Assembly: GCA_902494585.1 (NCBI GenBank)
Contig: CABUUD010000009.1
Span: forward strand, 1 to 38,052
Direction: 5' to 3'
DNA length: 38,052 nucleotides
Origin: an uncultured Collinsella sp.
Lineage (GTDB): Bacteria; Actinomycetota; Coriobacteriia; Coriobacteriales; Coriobacteriaceae
Each line of letters begins with the position of its first letter. Within the stretch, counting starts at the first letter, position 1. The notes below the pieces were generated by a model. The model ran no database searches, was not told the DNA's origin, and saw only the letters and a list, made by a program, of their open reading frames with translations. Of the stretch, positions 8,420-15,115 are shown piece after piece. The position numbers and the translations under genes are program-made.

Positions 8420-8848
8420 TTGCATGAATTGGGAATCGTCTATCACATCATTCGCGATGTCGAGAACGTGGCGCGCGCCAATGGCGTGCGTCGCGTTTCG
8501 AGCGTCACGCTGCTGCTGGGCGAGGTCTCGGGCGTCGTTCCCGACTTGCTACTCGACGCTTGGCGCTGGGCGGCAGATAAAAAGCCCATCACCGAGGGTG
8601 CGGAGCTTATCGTGGAGCCCGTTGAGGCCGTGACACATTGCGAGGCGTGTGGCTGCGACTACGCGACGGTCGAGCACGGCAAGGCCTGTCCCCATTGCGG
8701 TAGCGGCGAGACCTATTTGCTGCAGGGCCAAGAGGTAATGATCAAACAGATCGAGACCCCCGAAGAGGATCCGGCAGGCGCTGCCCCCGACGGCCCTTCC
8801 GACGCGCCCGATGCCGTCGACGCCGCCAACCCACTCCACATCGTCTAG
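8420..8848 (+). CDS. hypA: Hydrogenase maturation nickel metallochaperone HypA
   Basis: A 142-residue HypA/HybF protein that delivers nickel, with HypB, to [NiFe]-hydrogenase large subunits. The diagnostic N-terminus MHELGI is produced by starting at TTG 8420, which has AGAAAGGG upstream; an ATG 90 bases upstream would add a non-conserved extension. The His2/Glu3 nickel site is intact. The zinc-binding CEAC...CPHC pair spans about residues 74-95. The C-terminus carries an extra acidic Asp/Ala/Pro tail of about 25 residues not needed by the family. No hydrogenase or other hyp gene lies in the window, so its client is elsewhere. A REP-like palindrome begins 12 bases after the stop. Confidence 0.92.
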   Translation: MHELGIVYHIIRDVENVARANGVRRVSSVTLLLGEVSGVVPDLLLDAWRWAADKKPITEGAELIVEPVEAVTHCEACGCDYATVEHGKACPHCGSGETYLLQGQEVMIKQIETPEEDPAGAAPDGPSDAPDAVDAANPLHIV

Positions 8849-8859
8849 GATCCCCTATA

Positions 8860-8926
8860 AGTTGCGGTGAAATAGTTCCTAAATCCAGCCTTCTGGCTCT
8901 TAAACAAGAACTATTTCACCGCAACT
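8860..8926. repeat. REP-like palindrome, copy 2
   Basis: AGTTGCGGTGAAATAGTTCC at the left is mirrored by GGAACTATTTCACCGCAACT-like sequence at the right (8907-8926), around a central AAATCCAGCC...TTAAAC segment. It lies directly after hypA and ends in CAACTTTTTTG, so the plus strand has a U-run and the element could terminate transcription. Confidence 0.85.
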
Positions 8927-9253
8927 TTTTTGAGTAGTTTTGTTGAGCATAAGTCGTGCAAATAGTCAAGCCATGTCTGTTTAAACAAAATAGTGACAGT
9001 ACGAGCACATTCGCACTTGCTTAATATCGATATTAATGAACAGCTTGCTTGTATCTATAAAATACATAGCTTGATGAGCGACGCCTTGTCGTGTAATGAG
9101 TCAAAAAGCAGTAACGTAATCAACTTGTAACAAACCTAGACGTTTAAACAAATAATCCAACCTTTTGCGGATTTAGCTATAATTTCACAATCCAAACAGG
9201 TATACTCCTTTCATGTCGTGTAGGAAATACGTAGACAAAAAGGAGGTTATGTG
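8927..9253. promoter_or_regulatory. AT-rich control region upstream of the PTS operon
   Basis: No gene was seen. The region is far more AT-rich than its surroundings. It holds a perfect 16-bp palindrome TTAATATCGATATTAA at 9021-9036 and two GTTTAAAC octamers (8979-8986 and 9142-9149). Candidate -10 hexamers are TATAAT at 9178-9183 and TATACT at 9201-9206; no good -35 fits either, so activator-dependent transcription is possible. AGGAGG at 9241-9246 serves the IIAB start. Confidence 0.55.
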
Positions 9254-10243
9254 ATGGTAAGTATTGTTCTTGCTAGCCACGGGGACTTGGCAGCTGGAAT
9301 CAAGCAGACGGGCTCGATGGTCTTTGGCGATCAGCCGTCTGTTGCCGTGGTCTCGCTCGAGCCGAGCATGGGCCCCGACGACTTCCGTGCCAAGGTCGAG
9401 GAAGCAGTCGCTTCCTTCGAGGACCAGGAGCAGGTGCTCTTCCTCGTTGATCTGTGGGGCGGCACGCCGTTCAACCAGATCAGCGGGCTCATCGAGGGCC
9501 ACGATTCCTGGGCTATCGTCACCGGTGTCAACCTGCCTATGCTCATCGAGGCATATTCGCAGCGCTTTGACGCAAAGAACACTGCACATGCGATCGCAAA
9601 ACATCTCGTGACTGAGGCTAAGGCTGGCGTGCGCGTCAAGCCCGAGTCTCTGGAGCCCGAGGAGAAGAAGCCGGCTACGGCCGCCGCTGCTCCTGCAGGC
9701 GCCATCCCTCCGGGAACGGTCATCGGCGACGGGCACATCAAGATCGCCCACGTCCGTATCGACACCCGTCTGCTGCATGGTCAGGTGGCCACCACGTGGA
9801 CCAAGCAGATTAACCCCAACCGCATCATCGTGGTTTCCGACGGCGTTGCTCACGACGAGCTTCGCAAAACGATGATCGAGCAGGCTGCCCCTCCGGGAGT
9901 CCATGCCAACGTCGTGCCCATCAAGAAGATGGCCGAGGTCGTCAAGGACACGCGTTTTGGTGACACCAAGGCCATGCTGCTCTTCGAGAACCCGCAGGAT
10001 CTGCTCAAGGCCATCGAGGCCGGCGTCGACATCAAGGAAGTCAACATCGGTTCCATGGCTCACTCCAAGGGCAAGGTCGTCGTCACCAACGCCGTCGCTA
10101 TGGGCGATGACGACGTTAAGACCCTCGAGGCCCTCAAGGCCAAGGGCGTCAAGTTCGAGGTCCGCAAGGTTCCTTCGGATGCTTCCGAGGATCTCGACGC
10201 CATGTTGAAGAAAGCTAAGGCCGAACTGGCCGCTCAAGCATAG
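9254..10243 (+). CDS. manX: PTS mannose/fructose/sorbose-family IIAB component
   Basis: A 329-residue cytoplasmic phosphotransfer protein joining IIA and IIB. The IIA domain (about 1-125) has the phosphorylatable His9 in VLASHGDLA. An Ala/Pro/Glu linker follows (about 126-158). The IIB domain carries His175 in RIDTRLLHGQVATTW. Phosphate passes from HPr to His9, then His175, then sugar during uptake through IIC/IID. ATG 9254 is preferred over GTG 9251 because it sits seven bases from AGGAGG. The next gene begins 19 bases downstream in the same operon. Substrate range in this family (mannose, glucose, others) cannot be read from sequence. Confidence 0.93.
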   Translation: MVSIVLASHGDLAAGIKQTGSMVFGDQPSVAVVSLEPSMGPDDFRAKVEEAVASFEDQEQVLFLVDLWGGTPFNQISGLIEGHDSWAIVTGVNLPMLIEAYSQRFDAKNTAHAIAKHLVTEAKAGVRVKPESLEPEEKKPATAAAAPAGAIPPGTVIGDGHIKIAHVRIDTRLLHGQVATTWTKQINPNRIIVVSDGVAHDELRKTMIEQAAPPGVHANVVPIKKMAEVVKDTRFGDTKAMLLFENPQDLLKAIEAGVDIKEVNIGSMAHSKGKVVVTNAVAMGDDDVKTLEALKAKGVKFEVRKVPSDASEDLDAMLKKAKAELAAQA

Positions 10244-10261
10244 TAAAGGAGGGTCCGATAC

Positions 10262-11080
10262 ATGTCTGCAATCACTATTCTGCTTGTTGCGATTGTCGCG
10301 TTGCTTGCCGGTATGGAAGGCATTCTGGATGAGTTCCAGTTCCATCAGCCGCTCGTGGCATGCACGCTTATCGGTCTCGTAACCGGTCACCTTCAGGAGG
10401 GCATCCTCCTGGGCGGTTCGCTCCAGATGATGGCCCTTGGCTGGGCTAACGTCGGCGCCGCCGTCGCGCCTGACGCCGCTCTGGCCTCGGTCGCTTCTTC
10501 GATCATCATGGTGCTCGCCCTCAACGGCGGCGCCACTGATTCGGCCAAGGCCGTTACCGCGGCCATCGCCGTCGCCGTCCCGCTGTCGGTCGCTGGTCTG
10601 TTCCTGACCATGATCTGCCGTACCATTGCTACCGCTATCGCTCACGCCATGGACGGTTGCGCCGAGAAGGGCGACTTCTCCGGCATCGAGCGCTGGCAGT
10701 ACGCTGCCATCCTCATGCAGGGCCTTCGTATCGCCATCCCGGCAGTACTTCTGTGCATCATCCCGGCCGAGGCCGTTACCAACGCGCTTAACGCTATGCC
10801 CGACTGGCTGTCCGGCGGCATGGCTGTCGGCGGCGGCATGGTCGCTTCCGTCGGTTACGCCATGGTCATCAACATGATGGCCACCAAGGAGACCTGGCCG
10901 TTCTTCATCCTCGGCTTTGTCCTTGCTGCCATCCCTCAGCTCACGCTGATCGCCCTTGGCCTCATCGGCATCTCCCTTGCCCTCATCTACCTTGGCCTTA
11001 AGGATCTGGCCAAGCAGGGTGGCGGCATGGGCGGTGGCTCCGGCGACCCGCTCGGCGACATTCTGAACGATTACGAGTAG
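10262..11080 (+). CDS. manY: PTS mannose-family IIC permease
   Basis: A 272-residue integral membrane protein of the EII-Sor/Man IIC family with about seven to eight hydrophobic segments, the family's usual length. It opens with MSAITILLVAIVALLAGMEG and contains the typical GGSLQMMALGWANVGAA region around 55-70. With IID it forms the translocation channel. ATG 10262 is preceded by AAAGGAGGG. It ends with a glycine-rich tail and D-E-rich C-terminus (GDILNDYE) and is followed 16 bases later by IID. Confidence 0.93.
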   Translation: MSAITILLVAIVALLAGMEGILDEFQFHQPLVACTLIGLVTGHLQEGILLGGSLQMMALGWANVGAAVAPDAALASVASSIIMVLALNGGATDSAKAVTAAIAVAVPLSVAGLFLTMICRTIATAIAHAMDGCAEKGDFSGIERWQYAAILMQGLRIAIPAVLLCIIPAEAVTNALNAMPDWLSGGMAVGGGMVASVGYAMVINMMATKETWPFFILGFVLAAIPQLTLIALGLIGISLALIYLGLKDLAKQGGGMGGGSGDPLGDILNDYE

Positions 11081-11096
11081 GAGGGGAGTGATACAT

Positions 11097-12017
11097 ATGG
11101 CAGAGAACAAGATTCAGCTCACCAAGGCTGACCGCAAGAAGGTTTGCTTCCGTCATCAGTTCCTTCAGGGCTCGTGGAACTACGAGCGTATGCAGAACGG
11201 CGGCTGGTGCTTCGCAATGATCCCTGCGATCAAGAAGCTCTACACCAGCAAGGATGACCAGATTGCCGCTCTTAAGCGCCACCTGGAGTTCTATAACACC
11301 CACCCCTATGTTTCCGCCCCCGTCATTGGCGTTACCCTCGCTCTCGAGGAGGAGCGCGCCAACGGTGCCCCGATTGACGACGTCGCCATTCAGGGCGTCA
11401 AGGTCGGTATGATGGGCCCGCTCGCCGGTGTCGGCGACCCCGCCTTCTGGTTCACCCTTCGCCCGATTCTGGGTGCTCTGGGCGCTTCCCTGGCCCTGTC
11501 CGGCAGCATCGCCGGTCCGCTGCTGTTCTTCTTCGCGTGGAACATCATCCGTTACGCCTTCCTGTGGTACACGCAGGAGTTTGGCTACAAGGTCGGCTCC
11601 TCCATCGCCAAGGACCTCTCCGGCGGTCTGATGGGCAAGGTCACCGAGGGTGCTTCCATCCTGGGTATGTTCATCATCGGCGCCCTGGTCGAGCGCTGGG
11701 TGTCCATCTCCTTCACCCCGGTCGTCTCCAAGGTCACGCAGTCTGCTGGCGCCTTTATCGACTGGGCTAACCTGCCCTCCGGTTCTGAGGGTGTCAAGGA
11801 AGCACTGACGATGTATAACTCCATCGGTGCTAACGCCCTTGATCAGGTGAAGGTCACCACGCTTCAGGCCAACCTCGATCAGCTCATCCCCGGCCTTGCC
11901 GCCGTGTGCCTGACCCTGCTGGTCTGCAAGCTCCTCAAGAAGAAGGTCAGCCCGATCGTCATCATCCTGGCTCTCTTCGCCATCGGCATCATCGGTCGCG
12001 TCTGCGGCTTCATGTAA
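11097..12017 (+). CDS. manZ: PTS mannose-family IID component
   Basis: A 306-residue membrane-associated IID subunit. The family pattern is clear: FRHQFLQGSWNYERMQNGGW near the N-terminus, PYVSAPVIGVTLALEEERANG around 65-85, and VGMMGPLAGVGDPAFWFTLRP around 103-123. The hydrophobic C-terminus ends FAIGIIGRVCGFM. ATG 11097 was chosen (GAGGGGAG eight bases upstream) over a GTG at 11088 that overlaps the ribosome site. It is the last transport gene of the operon and a strong terminator follows. Confidence 0.93.
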   Translation: MAENKIQLTKADRKKVCFRHQFLQGSWNYERMQNGGWCFAMIPAIKKLYTSKDDQIAALKRHLEFYNTHPYVSAPVIGVTLALEEERANGAPIDDVAIQGVKVGMMGPLAGVGDPAFWFTLRPILGALGASLALSGSIAGPLLFFFAWNIIRYAFLWYTQEFGYKVGSSIAKDLSGGLMGKVTEGASILGMFIIGALVERWVSISFTPVVSKVTQSAGAFIDWANLPSGSEGVKEALTMYNSIGANALDQVKVTTLQANLDQLIPGLAAVCLTLLVCKLLKKKVSPIVIILALFAIGIIGRVCGFM

Positions 12018-12073
12018 GCACGTTTCGGCTTAAGACCGAGAATTGCTAGGCAAGGGCTTTTGAGCCATTGAAA

Positions 12074-12120
12074 CGGACCGCACCCGGTGGGTACACTGGA
12101 TGCGGTCCGATTGTTTTATT
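12074..12120 (+). terminator. Terminator after the IID gene
   Basis: CGGACCGCA (12074-12082) pairs with TGCGGTCCG (12101-12109) and is followed by ATTGTTTTATT. It lies between IID and the DUF956 gene, so the latter is expressed by read-through or from its own promoter. Confidence 0.75.
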
Positions 12121-12137
12121 TGGAGGGCGAGGCGCGC

Positions 12138-12536
12138 ATGGCGCAATCTCAGAACAGCACGGTCGATCTGGCAACGCCGGCAACCTGCCTGATGGGGCTT
12201 ACCAGCCACGGCAACGTGATGGTGGGCAATAAGGCGTTCGAGTATTACAACGAGCGCAATCCCGAGGATTATATTCAAATCCCGTGGGATGAGGTCGACT
12301 ATATTGCCGCCGAGGTTTTACGCGGCACCAAGAAGATCACGCGTTTTGCCATCTTCACCAAGGACAACGGTCACTTTACGTTTTCGACGCGCGACGACAA
12401 AGAGACGCTTCGTGCTGTCCGCAAGTACGTCGACGAGGATAAGCTTGTGCGTTCGCCCGACTTTATCGATGTGACGGCCAAGGGCGCCAAGAGCATCCCC
12501 TCCGTTATCAAAAACCTCTTCCACAAAGGTAACTAG
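12138..12536 (+). CDS. manO: DUF956 family protein, mannose-PTS companion
   Basis: A 132-residue soluble protein of the DUF956 (ManO) family, which is found next to mannose-class PTS genes in many Gram-positive bacteria and is thought to modulate transporter function or expression. Family-like features are the opening NSTVDLATPATCLMGL, EYYNERNPEDYIQIPWDEV and the central FTKDNGHFTFSTRD, predicted as a compact beta-rich fold. ATG 12138 has GGAGGGCGAGG upstream. Its position directly behind IIAB-IIC-IID supports the assignment. Confidence 0.85.
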   Translation: MAQSQNSTVDLATPATCLMGLTSHGNVMVGNKAFEYYNERNPEDYIQIPWDEVDYIAAEVLRGTKKITRFAIFTKDNGHFTFSTRDDKETLRAVRKYVDEDKLVRSPDFIDVTAKGAKSIPSVIKNLFHKGN

Positions 12537-12544
12537 CTCCTCAT

Positions 12545-12613
12545 AAGTTGCGGTGAAATAGTTCCTAAATACGGCTTTAGATGCTTCAGACAGGAACTAT
12601 TCCACCGCAACTT
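12545..12613. repeat. REP-like palindrome, copy 3
   Basis: AAGTTGCGGTGAAATAGTTC on the left and GAACTATTCCACCGCAACTT on the right, with a central variable loop. It begins nine bases after the DUF956 stop. The right arm has one C for T change relative to the other copies. Confidence 0.85.
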
Positions 12614-12652
12614 CGAAGTCTAGTCATGCGACGTATTGCGATGCAGTAAATC

Positions 12653-12661
12653 TGCTACACT
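12653..12661 (+). promoter_or_regulatory. Extended -10 promoter of tRNA-Arg
   Basis: TGCTACACT gives an extended -10 (TG at 12653-12654, TACACT at 12656-12661), placing the start of transcription a few bases upstream of the tRNA. The -35 is weak (TATTGC near 12634). The same TGCTACACTAG string appears on the minus strand upstream of the kinase at 23082. Confidence 0.6.
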
Positions 12662-12671
12662 AGTACAACAT

Positions 12672-12747
12672 GCCTCCGTAGCTCAGGGGATAGAGCACCG
12701 CTCTCCTAAAGCGGGTGTCGACGGTTCGAATCCGCCCGGGGGCACCA
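12672..12747 (+). tRNA. tRNA-Arg (anticodon CCU)
   Basis: A complete cloverleaf of 76 bases with encoded CCA. The acceptor is GCCTCCG with CGGGGGC (one G-U pair). The anticodon stem CCGCT/AGCGG encloses loop CTCCTAA, anticodon CCT reading AGG arginine codons. The T-loop is TTCGAAT. The T-stem GACGG/CCGCC has one A-C mismatch. Discriminator A and CCA follow. Confidence 0.93.
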
Positions 12748-12757
12748 GAGAAATATC

Positions 12758-12790
12758 GAGCCCGGTACCGCTACGGTGCCGGGCTCTTCT
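12758..12790 (+). terminator. Terminator of tRNA-Arg
   Basis: A 12-bp stem (GAGCCCGGTACC at 12758-12769 with GGTGCCGGGCTC at 12775-12786) has a five-base loop and is followed by TTCT. It recurs exactly at 12881-12913. Confidence 0.8.
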
Positions 12791-12800
12791 GGTCTAAGGG

Positions 12801-12915
12801 CAGGATTCGAGCCGTCGACACCCGCGTCAGCAATTTCCCCGCGGGGGGGTCGAATCCGCCCGGAGCACCAGAGATTTGTCGAGCCCGGTACCGCTACGGT
12901 GCCGGGCTCTTCTGG
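12801..12915. repeat. Duplicated and inverted tRNA-Arg fragments with second terminator
   Basis: 12803-12825 is an inverted copy of tRNA bases 12711-12733 with one mismatch. 12850-12872 is a direct copy of the tRNA 3' end (TCGAATCCGCCCGG, then GCACCAGAG). 12879-12915 repeats the terminator region of 12756-12792 without change, 123 bases downstream. No second functional tRNA can be folded. It resembles a scar of integration or excision at a tRNA attachment site. Confidence 0.7.
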
Positions 12916-12938
12916 TTCAATGCCATGTCAAAAACGAA

Positions 12939-12969
12939 GCGCCCGCTTGCTGGGGGAGCAAGCGGGCGC
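12939..12969 (-). terminator. Terminator of the kinase/division operon
   Basis: A perfect 13-bp stem (GCGCCCGCTTGCT at 12939-12951 with its complement at 12957-12969) and a five-base loop. On the minus strand it is followed by TTCGTTTTTGAC. It lies 53 bases past the stop of the PASTA kinase gene, the last gene of the operon. Confidence 0.8.
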
Positions 12970-13021
12970 CTGTGAGCGAATATGTTTGCGGCGAAAGCCG
13001 CGATAAGCGGTGGGGTGGCGA

Positions 13022-14983
13022 CTAGTTGGTCGTACCGGAATCGTCGCCCGTGCTCGTGCCCGAGCCCGAGCCCGAACCAGAAAGTGCGACCGTCAGCGTA
13101 ATCGTGCTGTCGGTGGACTGCTTGCCAGTGGGGGAGACGCCCGTAACGGTGGCATCCTCGTTACCGCTTACGGGATTGCCGTTCTGGTCACAGAAGCCAA
13201 TGTTATAGAAACCGGCGTTGTTGAGCGCGGTAACGGCGGCGGAGATGCTCTTGCCGTACAGGTTGCCCGGGACGGTGGCCTTGCCGGACTTCTTGGCAAT
13301 GACGACGGTAATCGTGGCGCCGGGCTTCTGCTTGCCGCTGGGGTTCCAGCTGATCACGGTGCCCTCGGTAACCGAGTCGTTCTCCTGGTAGCTCACGTCG
13401 ACGCCAAAGCCTGCCATATCGAGGGCGTTGCGCGCCTGGGCCTCGGTCATGTCGGTCAGGTCGGGGACGGACGTGGTATCCGGGCCGCTCGAGACCTTGT
13501 ACGAGATGGTCGTGCCCTTCGCGACTTCCTTACCGGCTTCGGTGCCCTGCTCAAAGACCTGGCCCTCATCAGCCTCGTTGGCCTCCTCGGAGGCGTTGCC
13601 CTTCAGGCCAACGCTTGCCAGTGCGGCTTCTGCTTGGTCCTTGGTCAGGCCGACAAGTTTGGGAACCTCAACCTTTTCGGAGGGCTTGGGGCCCTTGGAG
13701 ATTACCAGGTTCACCTTGGTGCCCTTGGTCTTCTTGGTGTTGCCGTTGGGTGTCTGCTCGGCGACCTTGCCCTCGTCGACATCGTCGTTGTAGCTTTGGT
13801 CGATGGTGCCGACCTCGAGGCCGGCTTCCTTGATCAGCTCGACGGCGGTCTGCTGGTCCTTGCCCAGCACGTCGGGCACGGTGACCTGCTCGCCGCCAAA
13901 GAGTCCTGTGGCAAAGGCCACCACGATGCCGATGACGGCAACCGCTGCCACCACGGCGGCGATGATCTTGTTCTTGTTGGATTTGGGCTTTTCGACCTCG
14001 TAGGAGCCGGTGGAGCCCGAAACCGAGCTACGGGCGGTATTCTGGCCGCTCACGCCCGAGACGGGACGCACCATGGCGCGCGTCTGATCGGAAAGCTCGC
14101 GAGTCTTGGTGGCGCCCAGCTCACCGGGGGCACCGATGATGCGCGTGGGCTCCGAGACGTTGACGGCACGGCCCGACAGGTAGCTATTGAGCACCTGACG
14201 AAGCTCGTCGGCGGTCTGGAAGCGGTTTGCCGGGTCCTTCTCCATGCACTTGAGGATGATGCGCTCAAGGTCGGCGTCGACACCGGAGTTGATCTGGCTC
14301 GGCGGAATAGGCAACTCGTTGACCTGCTTGAGTGCGACCGAGATGGCGTCGTCACCGTCAAAGGGAACGCGGCCGGTGGCGCATTCATACATCACGACGC
14401 CCAGCGAGTAGATATCCGAGGTGGGGCCGAGGTCCTGACCACGGGTCTGCTCGGGGCTGACGTAGTGGGCAGTTCCGAGCACGTTGTTGTCTTGCGTGAG
14501 GTGGCTGTTCTTGGCGCGCGCGATGCCAAAGTCCATCACCTTGATGTTGCCGTCGGGCAGCACCATGATGTTCTGCGGCTTAATGTCGCGGTGGATGATC
14601 TCGTGCTTGTGGGCGACCGAAAGCGCAGAGCTGATCTGCGAGCCGATCTGGGCGACCTTCTTGGGGTCGAGGGCGCCGTGGCTCTTGATGCCGCTCTTAA
14701 GGTCGGTGCCGCGCAGGTACTCCATGACGATGTAATAGGTGTCGCCGTCCTTGCCCCAATCGTAGACGCCCACGATATAGGGGGAGGAGAGACCGGCTGC
14801 TGCCTGGGCCTCCTGCTTAAAGCGTGCGGCGAAGGTTGCGTCGCCAGCATACTGCGGCAGCATGATCTTGACGGCTACCGTGCGGTCGAGGACCTGGTCC
14901 TGTGCACGGTAGACGGTCGCCATGCCGCCTGTTCCCACCTTATCCTTGAGGAGGTATCTTCCCCCGAGGACCCTCTGTTCCAT
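13022..14983 (-). CDS. pknB: Ser/Thr protein kinase with four PASTA domains (PknB/PrkC type)
   Basis: A 653-residue transmembrane receptor kinase that senses muropeptides or lipid II outside and phosphorylates division and wall-synthesis proteins inside. The kinase domain covers about 10-275: glycine loop VGTGGMATVY, VAVK lysine, HRDIKPQNIM catalytic loop, DFGIAR. A juxtamembrane region and one transmembrane helix (about 345-365, IIAAVVAAVAVIGIVVAFA) follow. Then come four PASTA repeats starting at VTVPDVLG, VEVPKLVG, TSVPDLTD and ATVPGNLY, and a Ser/Gly/Thr tail. The start was set at ATG 14983 (AGGAG upstream) because the kinase fold begins right after it; the frame stays open about 40 codons further. 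It is the last gene of the division operon, 132 bases after the fusion gene. Confidence 0.94.
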   Translation of the reverse strand: MEQRVLGGRYLLKDKVGTGGMATVYRAQDQVLDRTVAVKIMLPQYAGDATFAARFKQEAQAAAGLSSPYIVGVYDWGKDGDTYYIVMEYLRGTDLKSGIKSHGALDPKKVAQIGSQISSALSVAHKHEIIHRDIKPQNIMVLPDGNIKVMDFGIARAKNSHLTQDNNVLGTAHYVSPEQTRGQDLGPTSDIYSLGVVMYECATGRVPFDGDDAISVALKQVNELPIPPSQINSGVDADLERIILKCMEKDPANRFQTADELRQVLNSYLSGRAVNVSEPTRIIGAPGELGATKTRELSDQTRAMVRPVSGVSGQNTARSSVSGSTGSYEVEKPKSNKNKIIAAVVAAVAVIGIVVAFATGLFGGEQVTVPDVLGKDQQTAVELIKEAGLEVGTIDQSYNDDVDEGKVAEQTPNGNTKKTKGTKVNLVISKGPKPSEKVEVPKLVGLTKDQAEAALASVGLKGNASEEANEADEGQVFEQGTEAGKEVAKGTTISYKVSSGPDTTSVPDLTDMTEAQARNALDMAGFGVDVSYQENDSVTEGTVISWNPSGKQKPGATITVVIAKKSGKATVPGNLYGKSISAAVTALNNAGFYNIGFCDQNGNPVSGNEDATVTGVSPTGKQSTDSTITLTVALSGSGSGSGTSTGDDSGTTN

Positions 14984-15115
14984 TCCTGCTCCTAACATAA
15001 CTATTCGCTCAACGATGTGTGTAGTACCTACGATGTGGCCGCTGGGGCCGTGTGGCGCGTTGCCGCTAACTCTTCGGCCGCGGCGCGCCTCGGGTGTCCG
15101 ATTCAATCATGGGCA

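Noticed and set aside
9185..11110. A 641-codon open frame antisense to the PTS genes
   Set aside because: Same cause; the sense strand has intact IIAB and IIC with ribosome sites.
12715..12975. Open frames running through the tRNA-Arg and its repeats
   Set aside because: They read through a tRNA and its terminators, and no coding signal is present.
13081..13760. Tandem similarity in the PASTA region considered as a DNA repeat
   Set aside because: The similarity is at the protein-domain level (four PASTA units); the DNA copies are too diverged to be a nucleotide repeat.
13010..14995. A 661-codon open frame antisense to the PASTA kinase
   Set aside because: Shadow of the GC-rich kinase gene; kinase and PASTA motifs on the minus strand are unambiguous.
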